A stretch of DNA of 64,000 nt. Origin: Sclerodactyla briareus. Its lineage: Eukaryota; Echinodermata; Holothuroidea; Dendrochirotida; Sclerodactylidae. The stretch is from the NCBI GenBank assembly GCA_026419785.1, contig JAODTK010000999.1:620001-684000 (forward strand), written 5' to 3'. The first letter of the stretch is position 1. Every line of letters begins with the position of its first letter. The notes under the pieces were generated by a model. That model ran no database searches, had not been told where the DNA came from, and saw only the letters and a list, made by a program, of their open reading frames with translations. Below are positions 36,700 to 48,409 of this stretch, in pieces. The translations under genes were made by a program, and so were the position numbers.

Positions 36700-37620
36700 T
36701 TCAAGTTTATGTTGGTGCACAGAGAGGATTGACCCCTATTGTTTTGGGTGCCGTTCAAGTTTCGTTAGGTACGCGAGGGCCAGTTCAAAAAGCTTGTCAC
36801 ACGATATCGAACGAACGCAAGTATCTATCAAGTTCAATTGGTATGTGGGTAGCATGTACTAGTGAGGATGAACCCTATTGTTTTTTTTGGTGAGGTCGGG
36901 TCATTCAAGGTCACCATAGGAATTTGTCATATATCTCGGCAACGAAACATTTTGGAGACTGTCGTAATGGAAGTTTCGTTCGTCTGGTGAAATACATCTG
37001 GTGACGGACTTTGACCTTATTTGACCTTTGACCTTTCGACTCATTTGACCTCTGCCTGGTGATTAGCTGTTTTTTGTGTTGGCGGGAAGCGTATTGTTAC
37101 GACACACAAAAAAAGTCAATGACACTACCATACTACGATACCTTATCCAAGCATCCAATGAATGTGGGAAGGTCAAGACAGTAAAATCGTCATATATCCG
37201 GCACGAAAATTTTGGAGGACTGTCGTAATTAAAAGTTTCGTTCGTCTGAGTGAATTACATCTGGGGGTGCGATGGGGGGGGGGTGGTTGACCGACTTTGA
37301 GTCATTTGACCTATTGACTTTTGACATCATTTGACTTTGACCTGGTATTTGCATGCTTTTTTGTGTTGGCTGAAGCGTCTCGTTAAGAAGAACAAAAAAG
37401 TCAATGACAATACATACTACGATACAAGCTATTCAATGAATGTGGAAGGTCAAGACAGCTAAAAAACTGAAATGTGGATAAATTTGGCATTTGACATCTG
37501 TTCGTCAGCATGATATCTAATGAGACAAGTATCTAGTAAGTTCAATTAGGTGTGTGGATGGTACCACATGATGAAGATCAACCCCTATGGTTTTTGGTAT
37601 AGTGTCAAGGTCATTCCAGT
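36700..37620 (+). repeat. Tandem repeat array, roughly 300 bp complex unit
   Basis: TTGGAGxACTGTCGTAAT...AGTTTCGTTCGTCTGxxTGAA...ACATCTGG recurs near 36950 and 37215. TTGACCTTxTTGACxT and TTTTTTGTGTTGGC follow each, and GGATGAxCCCTATTGTTTTxGG recurs near 36720, 36865 and 37575. Related units in opposite orientation are at 44370-44800. Confidence 0.6.
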
Positions 37621-39651
37621 CAACATAGGACAATCCTTTAATCTCTGCAACGATTCATGTACAGAGTGAGAACAAGCATATAGCCAACCCAACAAATTAT
37701 TTCCCCCAGTGAAGACAGTACAAATTCTTGAATTGTCAAATTTTTGGTTATTCCTGGATAAATTTGAGTATTGGACTAGCACCAAATAATTCCCCAAGAC
37801 AAGACAGTACAAAATATTGAAGTGTCCTTTGTATTACTCCTGATAGGTGTGAATATTGATAGCACCAGTGACCAGCCTATAGTACTTCTGATCAGTAGTG
37901 TGTGTCGGGTGGGGGTGGCAATGTTGGTCTGCACGCACCCCCCCCCCCACGGTTTCATAGGCAGCTTATGAAAAATTAAAAAGTAGTCCTATTTGAAGCC
38001 TGCAGCAAGCATTATTGACAAATTCCTAAACTGCAAGGCAGAAAGGCCTCTTATTGCGTATACCTCCTCTATTTTAGTGTTCATGATTTTCGACCACGAA
38101 GTGTGGTGTTGCCCTCCTCATAAATTCTGGGTTGCTTCCACTCCATTCAATTAGAACAACCTAGGTGGCCCATCCATTATCCTCTTCAACCACACCTGCA
38201 TTGGTGTGGATACTATAATAAGCCTTTGTTTGAACGGGTTCAAATTCCCAATCATCCAAAGGATGTAACCTCTCTAGTGGTGTGGGAGAATGCAAAGAAG
38301 TGAGAAGTAAACAAAAACATAATAAGACTCTAGACTGCCGTCAGAATTCAGTGTGGAAATGGTACTGGCACGGCAATGCTCGAGGATTGCGAGTGGGTAA
38401 TCCAATTATTCTCTGTGTGAACTCTGTCTACTGGATTATCTGATTGTTTACACTTCCTATGGGGATGCAAAAAGCACACTTCCAGTTGTGAATACTTGAC
38501 AGGCAGGACGGACCATTGAGTATATGACATGTGATTCATCACAAGCCCTAATGAGGGGGATTAACTGTGGTGGGTGTAGAAGCCGTGAGGGTTTAGTTAG
38601 TGGGGAGAAGAAAGAAGCAAGGGTCAAGGAAGATTCTGAAAGTGGGGAAGGCACAACATTGTGGCATTTTTTGCTATTGAGCTAAAAGTGAGGGAGGGCT
38701 TAACGCTAACCCAGGCAGAAATGGGCAGGGGGTTTGAGTCTATAAGTAATCTCTCTTTTCCCAGGGCTCTCTATTGGTGTTGACTGTCATGATGGACTAT
38801 TTGGGAAGAGTGATTGCCGGGATAATAACACGTTAAACAATTGGCAGAAGTCATAGCTGGATCAACATTAACTGGAGCCCCCATATTCAGAACTGTCTAA
38901 CATATATAATATATAACACTAGAAAATTACAAAGATCTGTTTGTGCTATTATCGATTCTCATATATTCGTAATATTATCAATGCCGCAAGATATATATTT
39001 GTTATGGGAGTGCTGCATGGGGTGGGGCATATAGAGAGAAATTCCCCAACCCCACCAATGTAGGAGAGATAATGTTGAAAGCCGTGTGAAAAGTCTGACC
39101 TAAAAAAATGGCATAATACTTTTGATGGACTGGTAAAATAGCTATTGATACAAATATTATGAACAGTGATACACTTGTCAATTGCATGACCCACCCCTTG
39201 TACACTAGACAAGGTGAGTCCCTTTGCACTTAGGTGGGTGTACAAAGATCCACCCCTCAGTCACTTTTTGCCTGAAAATAATGAGAATGATACACCCACA
39301 GTCACTTCGAACCACAAGACTACCTGCTGTACAAATGCGAAACGATTGCGGGCATGACTTACCCTCAGTAACTTAGTGATTAACGACATATGGTACAATG
39401 ACCAACATGTGAGAAACTAATGCTATTGGACATGAATTAACTACAATGATCACCTTGTCCAGGGTAGTGGGGGACGCAATTGACAATAAATAGGCCTGTA
39501 CGCACTTCGCTTTCCCCACACATATACAAAAAAACACATATACCCCCCCCCCCCCAAAAAAAAAAAAAAAGAGGGTTTCTCACATTTGTTAATTGATGTT
39601 GGGCGTCGATCAAAGAACTGCCACTTAATTCAATCTATCTGCTTGGACCAC
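37621..39651. other. No gene seen
   Basis: Contains a C-run at 37938-37946 and a C-run then A-run at 39544-39570. The latter could be a retroposon poly(A) remnant, but there is no identifiable body. Confidence 0.35.
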
Positions 39652-39795
39652 CCCAGTCAACTTATGAGGGATGAATTTCGTAAAGTGATCTCATCATTTA
39701 GGCCCTGCCTGCTGTCTGCTGACTCAGTGTTACAGTCGCTGGGGCTTCTCACACGTGAATGGAAAACGTTGGAACTCGCTGGTTATGACTCGTGA
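39652..39795 (+). CDS. Possible terminal exon with a CARD/death-fold-like segment
   Basis: After an AG (ACCACCCCAG, ends 39656) the plus strand encodes about 45 residues before a TGA at 39793-39795. They begin SQLMRDEFRKVISSFRPCLL and continue with SADSVLQSLGLLTREWKTLE. The hydrophobic spacing (a charged first helix, then LxxxGLLTxxEW-like) resembles the first half of CARD or related death-fold domains, which are abundant in echinoderm immune gene families. Only two or three of six helices would be present, so this would be a fragment, one exon of a split domain, or chance. No flanking exon was identified; the DNA upstream is a C/A homopolymer tract and downstream is unremarkable. Confidence 0.2.
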   Translation, partial: PSQLMRDEFRKVISSFRPCLLSADSVLQSLGLLTREWKTLELAGYDS

Positions 39796-40229
39796 CTTAC
39801 CTTCACTCTTCAAAGATACACTTACTACCAGTTTATTTTCAGTAATTCAACTTCAAATTGCACTCAGATGCCTTTTGGAATTGGAAAAAGCAAACAGCAT
39901 CTCTGCGGTTAGTAATATTGCAGGTGATTTTTAGTGTTTTGTTGTCAAGTCTTGCAGGGTTGATATAGTGAGTAAGGGAACATGTCGGGAAAAAAGGCAA
40001 GGAATAACTACACAGAGTTGCGTTCTTGTTTTAGTCTGGGTTAGTTGTTCTGCCCCAATTTACTGAACTGTGAACGTGTGTACGTGCATGCACCTGTCAT
40101 GATATAGTGGGTGTGCGGTTGGTTCACATGAATTAATCATAATTTGAGGAGCGTCTAAATGGTTCAATTATTGTCTCACCGAACAATAACGCGTGGACTT
40201 GTCTTAAGCACTAATTTAAGGTGCGGACA
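39796..40229. other. No gene seen
   Basis: No repeat or coding signal recognised. Confidence 0.35.
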
Positions 40230-40960
40230 AGATGAGATCGGCCCCACGTAGGCGAAGCGAGGATACCACATGTTTCCATACCGAGTGCTAGAATTTTAAT
40301 CGAATGGCCAAAAGTGCATACATTTTCAATGGCGTTTTTCTACCCGGCGTTGTGGATATATGCGATGCGAATGCTCCCAATCATTTTGTTAACTCGAATA
40401 ATTTCAGAAGCATGAAAAGTTTGAAAGGAGGAAAGGAAAAGTGAAAAATTCTGAATTTTCTGCTGACTTTTTTCGATAAAATGCCGGAAAAAAATGCAAA
40501 AAATGTCACGCGCTTCGCGCCGTGGTGGTCCTTCGATGATGACTCGTTAAACATTCGGCCCAATTTACTGCTCCCAATTTGGAATGGTCCCGTACGCTTA
40601 TGGATTTTCCCTTCGATTAACCACCCAGAGACCGTTTGGTAGAACCCTGGATCCCATGCAAACGGAGCCAGAGTAGAAAAGTTAAAAAAAATACCACGGA
40701 GTTATGATGCGGTAATCATTCTTATTAGGCACAATGACACATTTTTTGTCTGTCTCTTAACTCAAATCACACATGTAGATGGGTGCTAACATTCCGGGCG
40801 CGTGCCGTTTCCGGGGATCGGGAGGGTATGAAAAGCTCAAATTTCCTTGCCCGCTTCGCCCAACCCAATGCTGGCGCTCCTTCTCCGCTTAAGTGGTCAT
40901 TTTGCATTCGATGTGGTCCCCCCCCACACTTTAAAACGGATCGCACGGCCCTTGTCGACA
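40230..40960 (-). mobile_element. hAT-like element, diverged copy related to 51909-52703
   Basis: Long correspondence with the right part of 51909-52703: CTGCTCCCAATTTGGAATGG, CCCTGGATCCCATGCAAACG, GCCAGAGTAGAAAAG, then the reversed module GCTCCTTCTCCGCTTAAG and CCCCCCACACTTT before a degenerate CGGATCGCACGGCCCTTG terminus. The other terminus is not recognisable. Confidence 0.5.
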
Positions 40961-41879
40961 ACTGTAAAATGAATTATGAAAAAAAAAACAGCATTCCTCT
41001 AGTAAAGCTGCCTATGACAAACATGACTAATGGCCCGAATTAGAATTGTAACGATGGCTTCCCACGTTTTAAAAAACCCCAACCAACACTTGTTTCCAGA
41101 AAAACTGAACAAGCCATTTGATGAAGAAGATGGAATCAAACGAGCGGTCTCCTCGTTAAACCCAATAACGAATCCCCCGGGTTGTGACCAGATCCAGTTT
41201 CATCCTCAATATATGCCAGAAACCCCGTCAACCCCTTCACGGCACCCACAAAAGCTTAGCCCAAAAATCCAATAGCTAACCGATCGAATCGCTAGGAATT
41301 CGAATTGAATGAATACATTCTGCTCCGCATAATTGGAACTGTGTACCCCTGGTCAAATACAATCATTGTTACCCCTATGGCTACTTTGATTTCTGACGAA
41401 ATTATTAGAAGAGTCCTACAATCGATCCTCAGTGTTGATTATTGACCTTGGTTCGTTTGAATTTCAGTGAATGCTGCGAGTATATTATTCAAGATGAACC
41501 TATTGAAACATTTAGCTACACGTGGTATTAATTTTCCTATCAAATTATATAATGCTAGTTTGAAAGTGAAGCAGGAGGGAAGGAATCAGATCACAGGCGT
41601 CCAAAAACACCCGTGCAGGTACCAACACACGGCGGCAACTCATGATGATGATTATACCCCCAACTTCGGGGATAGGATGGTTTTGCCTTCGGCAGCAACC
41701 GCGCGTCTGCCGTCCGTTCGCGTCCGTTTCGGCCGGAAGATTTCGTGTTAGGGACTTAACGCGCCAATTAAATCTGCAACGCTTTCATCCTACTTGGCAC
41801 AATGTCACGCCATAGGTAAATTTCAAATGAGTTCGAAAGTGAGGCCTTGTTGCCAGGTATGCTGCCATCTATTTTGCAG
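40961..41879. other. No gene seen
   Basis: Two plus-strand frames (41030-41275 and 41467-41751) have no domain or convincing splice borders. Confidence 0.3.
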
Positions 41880-42205
41880 GAAAATGAAGCTGGACAGATT
41901 CACATGAAACTGGTGGTGTGGTCTTCAGAAGGGTTCGAAAAAACATGGACATGATTCCATGGGAACCTGAGGTCGAATGAATCTGGAAAATTATTGAGAT
42001 TTTTTGTACATCGTCGACGAATCTACGCGAAAAACCTGGGGGTGTGTGGACTTTAGCTGGTCCCGAAAAACATGGCAATGATTGTCTACGGTCACAATGA
42101 GGTCAAAGTTTGCCTAAATTTTGCGATTTTTCTTCACGGCATTTGGCATTTTAGTTCAACCTGGTGAATGTAGACTTCAGTTGGTTCCAAAATACAAAAA
42201 TTCAC
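41880..42205 (+). repeat. Tandem repeat, about 125 bp period, about 2.6 copies
   Basis: ACCTGGxGGTGTGxxGxCTTxAGxxGGTxCxGAAAAAxATGG recurs near 41906, 42033 and 42157, followed by GAGGTCxAAxxTT. Divergence is high. Confidence 0.5.
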
Positions 42206-42689
42206 AAAGTGAATATACACCCCTACCCACTCCCTCTGTTGGGATGAATGTTCTCCCTTTTGATAAGTACCTAATAACCATCATCAATCGCCTTCCATTG
42301 CTGAAAGTGGGGAGGCGATATACATGTTGGCGGTTTAATCGCCAGGCGAGTGGCTATCTACATGCATACTTGTTGATTGGAAAACACTTTCTGTTTTAAA
42401 ACTTTCAACCGCTGGAGAAATACTGTTGGTATAAATCTTATACATCTGCTGTGGAACACATGTGTTCCCATTTGAACAAAAAGTTATATACACCCCGCGA
42501 TTCGATAGCCGACAAGAGAAGCCCCAGTTCCCCTTGAAGGTCCCCAAACAGATTCGATCATATGCATGAGATAGTAAATGTATTGTATTTCCTCTATCCC
42601 ATACAATGACTCGAGAAACAAGTAACTCAGAGTCACCCCCCCCCTCCCCAATAAATCTGTGCCGTCGGCAAATTTTTAATCTGTCGGTC
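42206..42689. other. No gene seen
   Basis: Nothing recognised beyond a C-run at 42637-42650. Confidence 0.35.
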
Positions 42690-42872
42690 AAAAAGGAGAA
42701 AGAGGACGGGAAAGAAGACGAAAGAGGAGAGAAGAAAAGACGAGGAAAAGAGGAGAGGAGGGACAAGAAGAGGAAAAGAAGAGAGGAGGAAAAGAAGAAA
42801 GAAGGGAAGGGAAGAAAAAAGGAAGTGAGGGAGTGGAAGGGGAGACAGGGAAATGGAAAGAGGAATAGAAAA
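42690..42872 (+). repeat. Homopurine (G/A) tract, about 180 bp
   Basis: Almost uninterrupted A and G (AAGAGGAG, GAAGAGGAAAAG and similar), with only a few pyrimidines, mainly C. It keeps frames open on both strands as Lys/Glu/Arg or Ser/Phe/Pro runs; these are not genes. Such tracts can form triplex DNA. Confidence 0.85.
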
Positions 42873-43270
42873 CCAAACGGAAGCCAGACTTTATTCTCGG
42901 CTATTTCGACTTTGGAACTTCAACTGATTGGACGATTGCATTCAGCGTCGGCAAGAGAATGGCAAGTCGGCAAACATATATTGTGACGGCTCGTCCCCGT
43001 CGGTTGTTATGTAATTGGAAAACTAGTGAACGAGTCTGTCGGGAAAATCGGCAAAAGGGGAAAAAAGGCGTTAGCGTTTGACATTTCATTTTTCATGCTG
43101 TTGGACAGTCTTTGACAGTTTTGTTTCTGGTCCTATATTCGAGATACATAAAAAAAAATCAGCCAATTTGCTGAAAACAATTAGCAAAGAATTTCCCAGA
43201 ACTAACAATGGATTAAACAGTCGGTTTAGGCGGGAACATGCGAGGCGGCGTTCGCTAGGTACAGCGAGGA
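42873..43270. other. No gene seen
   Basis: Nothing recognised; it leads into a C-run and hAT-like remnant. Confidence 0.3.
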
Positions 43271-43510
43271 GAGAATAGAGGCCCACCCCCCCCCCCAAGT
43301 TTCTTGAGATCGAAAATTCGGGCAGGAAACTACCCAAATTTGGGCACAGAAAAGTAGATCTGGTAGAGATATCCTTAATGCATATGGAAAAGAAGATGAT
43401 ACTAGTGTTGCGCGCAGTGTGTATGATGGTCTGCTTCACACTTACGAGCTGCAGTAAAAATGGGCATTGTTTGGGATTCGGGCAAAAATTTTCGGCTTCC
43501 AAAATTGAAG
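43271..43510. mobile_element. Possible hAT-like family remnant
   Basis: A C-run (43287-43296), CCAAGTTTCTTGAGATCGAA and repeated ATTCGGGCA words resemble middles of other copies. No termini are preserved, and the resemblance may be partly compositional. Confidence 0.2.
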
Positions 43511-44369
43511 GTTCCGCCGTACGTGGTTAGCGGGGGTCGAGTTAATTAGAACAGCCACAATTTTATGAAAATATTCACCAGATTGCACCTGATGACGTTT
43601 CAATATCAACACTTTCCAAAGGGGAGGGGGGACACCCCTCCCCTTTAGACCAATTCCCCATAATCAGTCACCATGCCAGATCCGTCGTCAGCAAAACATT
43701 ATCTTACAACCCCCCCCCCCCCAATGATCATCCCTTCGCTACGCCATGTGCACTATGTATTAGATGAGAGATGTAACAGAAGTGGGCAAACGGTGAAACA
43801 AGACAACAAAACTGTGTCGCGATTCCTTGCAAGATGACAGGCTAGGGCTTTTAAGGCCAAACCCAGAAGAGAAATACCCCTATGAGATTTGTTGGTTTTA
43901 ATAATCAAAATTCCTTTCTATAAGTTGCCCCACTCGGAATCTCAAATATTATCCATTCCCATTCATTCTCTGCCCCTCTGTGGTATCACATACCCTCTGC
44001 TTGAGGGATACTATATCGGGGGCACGGGCCACAATTATGTCGAATATATTTTATCCTGACACAAGCATCTCAAAATGTTGCTAGTGGCAGGTGGCCACCC
44101 AAAATATTCAAAAGTTAAACGACATATAGGCTACCATGCATAACGAAACTACATGCAGTTCGACTAGGACGAGGAAACTTTCCATTACAACATCCCCCCA
44201 AAATATTTCTTGGCCAAGATGTCAATGTCAAACGTCAAGTTTAACCACATTCCAGTGTTTGGGCTGTCTTGACTTTCCCACAATGTGCATTCCTGAGATA
44301 GCTAGTGGAAGGAGATAGTGATCGTCATGATTCACATTATGGCTTGTCTCAACAAGAAGAATCTGGTAA
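43511..44369. other. No gene seen
   Basis: G-run and C-run at 43620-43650, a C-run at 43709-43720 and a CTACGCCATG word at 43740 suggest further terminus fragments, but none can be delimited. Confidence 0.3.
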
Positions 44370-44800
44370 TCACAAAAAATTAGCACTAATTGTCACAGGT
44401 TCAAAAGGTTTCAAACGAAGTAAAAAGGTCAAATGAGGCAAAGTCGTCACCAGATGCAGTTCGCCCGGACGAACAAAAACTTTCATTACGGCAATCGTTC
44501 TAAAAGTTTCGTGCCCAAGATTTAAGGTTGTCCTTGGTGGTGACCTCAAATGACCTTGACCTAACACAAAAATAACCACGGTTCTCCTCACATACGTGAA
44601 CCCACATTCAAAATTTGACTGATACATGATTGCGTTCGTTAGAATATCGTGCTGACAAGCTTCTTCAACTTGCCCCCACTCGTGCCTTGTTGAAGACCTT
44701 GAACTGGCACCAAAACAACAGGGTTCATCCTCTCATATGTCCCAACAACATACTTAAGTTGAACTTGTACAGCTTGCGTTCTATAGATATCGTGCTGACA
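44370..44800 (-). repeat. Inverted-orientation units of the 36700-37620 tandem family
   Basis: Read on the minus strand, ACxAACTTAAGTATGTTGTTG..., AGGATGAACCCTGTTGTTTT, AACATTTxxAACGATTGCCGTAATG and GTTTTTGTTCGTCCGGGCGAA follow the order of the plus-strand family at 36700-37620. A short CA repeat follows at 44809. Confidence 0.5.
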
Positions 44801-44808
44801 CGGGGTGT

Positions 44809-44857
44809 CACACACACACACAGAGGACGCACACACACAAACACAAGCATACGCACG
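44809..44857 (+). repeat. CA microsatellite
   Basis: Imperfect CA repeat with GAGGACG and AAACA interruptions, directly adjoining the tandem-repeat units. Confidence 0.75.
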
Positions 44858-45240
44858 GTGCGTGACTGAGCATAGATTCCTGGTTTTGCTTCGGGCAAGG
44901 AATCAAACAAAGGAATGACCTAAACTACTAGACTTCCAGTATTTGACCAATTCCAGAGATCTCGGCAATCGCTGATTCTGCAGGCAGGATAGGTTTCATA
45001 ATGAAATTCGCTCTCACTGAGACGCGGCAATCCCTACCTGTACTTTACAGTATGTTATCATCATTTCCGGAACTTGTCCAGATGAAGAAGAAAGAAACAT
45101 CGAAAAGTGCCAAGAGACACCGTGTGCAAGTAATCTGATATGACACCAGCCACAACATGATGAAAAAAACATCAGGATGACGAAGAAAGTTTACTAAAGT
45201 TTTGTCTGCTCTAGGGCCATCACATCTGCATAGGGGAGGC

Positions 45241-45395
45241 CAGGGGCGGGATCCAGGATTTCGGTTAGAGGGGCCCAAAAAACACAAACAAAGTATAAAC
45301 ATACAAAAATGGGGAGAAGATTATGGGAGCGCAAGAAAGAGGCGCGAAGCCCCCAAATCGGGGGGGGGGGGGGTGCGCTGCTGAATGCCCCCTAG
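45241..45395 (+). mobile_element. hAT-like terminus (CAGGGGCGGGATCCAGG)
   Basis: CAGGGGCGGGATCCAGGATTT is a classic hAT-type start in animals. The inverted partner could be CTGGATCCGCGCCTG ending at 47978, but the flanks GGGGAGGC and GAGGCTTG do not align as a duplication. A G-run lies at 45361-45373. Confidence 0.35.
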
Positions 45396-45435
45396 ATACT
45401 GAACTGTTAATCTGATGGAACGCCACGTATCTTAT

Positions 45436-45700
45436 CAGTGGCGTAGCCAGAGATTTTTTTAGTCGGGGCCACGGGGTGGTGCCGAGGTCTGGGAGTGTGC
45501 GGGGCCCCAAGGCATATGAGCTTCATCATGTTGACCATCTCAGCGGAGCGTCACCATTGGTTTGCGCAGAGCGCGAGGAAAATTTCTGGTATGAGAGACC
45601 TCCCAGACAGATGGCCCGGAACGGCCATTTCTCGTGGATTTGTGTAAAAAGCAACCAAAAAAATCTGAAATGATGTTTCAGGATTTGGAGGAAAAACACC
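45436..45700 (+). mobile_element. hAT-like element, left end with family module
   Basis: CAGTGGCGTAGCCAGAGATT starts at 45436, and about 100 bp in is the module CAGCGGAGCGTCACCATTGG then TTTGCGCAGAGCGCGAGG and GGAAAATTTCTGG. This puts the shared module behind a different hAT-style terminus. The right end is not located; a G-run at 46016-46030 may belong to it. Confidence 0.4.
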
Positions 45701-46585
45701 TGGTGGTCCATAAGGACTAGCTCCGTATTTAACACACTCAGCGTTAGTACTTAACGACAATTTGCAAAGGTAGTGATCCCAAATAACACATGTTTGGTGC
45801 CGTTGATGGACAAATATCACAAAGAGGGTTCCAATGCGCGTATGGAATTGACTCTTTCATATCGCAAAATCGTGGATGAGTGAAAAGAACAATTGTTTTG
45901 GATGGATTTGAAGGCATCTGAGATCACGGAAGGTTACCACTTGCACACACGAGCACAGCCAGCAATCGCTAGATCAAGGCTAAATTGACGGTTGTCGGCT
46001 TTTGGAGGGGAAGGAGGGGGGGGGGGGGGGGTACCAGAACTATTTTGTTCTTGTGCACTGTGCGTAATATGGCCTTTGAGGAACGATTGTGAGAATGTAT
46101 TGCTCGCCAACATCGGATTAGACCAGAAAGCGTCCCGAAACGACCTATTTGATCAAGCTGAAACCTTTCCTCCTGAGTGGACAGGATCCTGTGATGTAGA
46201 ATGAGGTCAATTTTTAGAGAAATTATTGAAAAAAGTTAATTTGTCAATTTTGTTTATGTATAAATACGATAAACACGATCCCACCAACACATGCCATGTA
46301 ACGTTTGTCTCTCAATCCCCATGGTGAGTAAAATTGAGTGTGGCACCTGAGAGCACAATACTTGACCAGGCAGGATAAGAGGGGTGGGGTGGATTTCTGA
46401 TGTGAATCGAGTTACAGACAGACCATCCCTATTTGCGCGCATGCACCCGGTAATCCGTATGAGAACAGTGGCCATTTAAACCGTAGCCGAAAAGGAATTA
46501 TTCGTCTTCACACATTGCTATCTACGACCCGACAGGATCCTCGTGGGACATTTACACCCCCACGCGCTTGACGACAAACAATGTA
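45701..46585. other. No gene seen
   Basis: Contains a long G-run at 46016-46030 followed by unremarkable sequence. Confidence 0.3.
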
Positions 46586-46593
46586 GCTACACA

Positions 46594-47584
46594 CAGGGGC
46601 GTCGATCCGTTTTGAAGATGGGGGGGGGGCTCATCGAATGCAAATGACCATCTTAAGCGGAACGGCAGCATCGGTTGGCGCGAAGCGTCTCAAGAAAATT
46701 TTCAGATTCTCATACCCTCCAGATGACGGAAATGGCACTTGCCAGGCTCAATAGACCCATCTACATGTGTGATTTGAGTAAAAGGACCACCAAAAAGTTG
46801 ACATGTGCACACTAAGATTGATTTTACCGAATATGCAAAAAGGTATTTTTTTATTACCTTTATCCTGGTTTGTGTTGCGTGGAATCCAGGGGTCGACCGA
46901 ACAGTCCCTGGTGGGACAGTCCATGGATTGGGATAGGGTACGGGACCATTGCCAATTCGGGAGCAGAAACTTTTAACCCGAATTTTCCATGTAAGTCATT
47001 CGGGAATGCCGGCCGCGCGCGAAGCGCAGACGAATTTTTTTTGCATGTTTCCGGGCATTTTATCGGAAAAAGTCTGCAAAAAATAACGCATTTTTTTTCA
47101 CTTGCTTTTTTCCTTCCCAGATTTTCACGAATTATTCATCTCAGAAAATTGGGGGGGGCAGTCTTCCCCAAGGATCTTGGAAATTATTCGAGTGAACAAA
47201 ATATTCAAAGCATTAACCAGTCGCAATTAGCATACAACGCCGGATTAAAAACGACAATTGCGCGCAAAACAAATTATGCAATTTGGCTAATCGATTTAAA
47301 ATTCAAGAATTCGGTATGAAAACATGGGTAATCCTTGAATTCGCCCTAGTCGGGTCCAGATCTTCACCGGGGTCGCACCTGGAATAGTGGACTCAAGACA
47401 AGTTCCAACGCGGGATTTGTTTGGTTAGACAAAAATGTGAAATCAGTCAGGAGTGATACAAAATCGGGCATGTGCCTATTTTTTTTATTGACGGTCCGGA
47501 AAAGGGGGGACAAACGATATTATCTCCCCCCCCACTTTGAAATTGGGGGACATGTTCCCCGGTCCAACACTGTTGACGCCCATG
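46594..47584 (+). mobile_element. hAT-like non-autonomous element, copy with 8-bp flanking duplication
   Basis: Begins CAGGGGCGTCGATCCG and ends GTTGACGCCCATG (complement CATGGGCGTCAAC). The flanks GCTACACA (46586-46593) and GATACAAA (47585-47592) agree at six of eight positions. Inside the left end is the module TTAAGCGGAACGGCAGCATC then GGTTGGCGCG. Inside the right end is a CCCCCACTTTGAAATTGGGGG-type hairpin. It is 991 bp with no transposase. Its right 300 bp matches, in opposite orientation, the left part of 51909-52703. Confidence 0.7.
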
Positions 47585-47859
47585 GATACAAATCTGGCGA
47601 CCGGAAATGTTTCTTAATCATCAAAGAGATTGTTGTTCGCCGCACAACATTCAAAGCGCGTTGCCGCTCTAACGTGGGGAAATCACTAAATGTCGTCGCA
47701 AATTATATCCCAGGACAGCGCACTCGGTTCGTAACTGATAGTAGAGTTTGCCGTGCCTTGATACGCGAGAGCTCATGAGGAGCTAAGAAGAAATACCTCA
47801 CAATACAACCCATCCGCATCGGGTGCTTCTTCTGACTGTTTGGGGGGACAGATGGCTAA

Positions 47860-47978
47860 GATGGGGCTTGTTCAACTTTAAAATCAACGGCTGGGCCGCA
47901 GAAAAAAAAAATCCTCTCGAGATTTTAAGGGGGAGCGCGAGGCCGGGTGCGCCCCCCCCCCCCCTGGATCCGCGCCTG
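47860..47978 (-). mobile_element. Solo hAT-like terminus (CTGGATCCGCGCCTG)
   Basis: A C-run followed by CCTGGATCCGCGCCTG reads on the minus strand as CAGGCGCGGATCCAGG then a G-run. It is the possible inverted partner of 45241; if so, the 46594-47584 element is nested inside it. Confidence 0.35.
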
Positions 47979-48409
47979 GAGGCTTGGTTCATGGTGAGGG
48001 TATTTCATGGAATTCGACCCACGGTCACTTTCTACCTTTATGCTCATACAAGCCGCGGTCTAAATAACCATTAATAGACCATGTCGACAAACAGGGACCT
48101 ACCTGTGCATATGCAAACACCACGATAGGATACACCTTGGTTTAGCGTGATGACTTGTACTGGAATTTTCTACGCGGAACCTTATTACTAGCTTATTGCA
48201 TTCCTCGACGGAAGGTCAACAAAAACGTCCGAATTTTGGGACGGTCGATCCTGACCCACAAGGCAGCGAGCAACACATTTGTTCCCTTTTCTGTTAATTC
48301 CGAATCGTTCGCAGGAAATACCTATAGGCCTACATAGCCTAGCGCTAGGAGTATTTCGATGATTTGAATATAGAACGCCATTCTGTGTTAAAAGGTATTG
48401 ATATATTAC
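47979..48409. other. No gene confirmed
   Basis: Low-repeat stretch with a GTAGGCCTAC-type cluster near 48325; it would be intronic if the 48410-48443 exon is real. Confidence 0.25.

Noticed and set aside
38187-38250. GGTTCAAATTCCC, considered as a tRNA B box
   Set aside because: No A box or acceptor pairing at the right distance.
42606-42986. 126-codon Lys/Glu/Arg-rich frame
   Set aside because: A direct consequence of the homopurine tract.
45241-47978. A 2.7 kb hAT element pairing CAGGGGCGGGATCCAGG with CTGGATCCGCGCCTG
   Set aside because: The ends are compatible, but the 8-bp flanks (GGGGAGGC / GAGGCTTG) do not align, so the two termini are listed separately.
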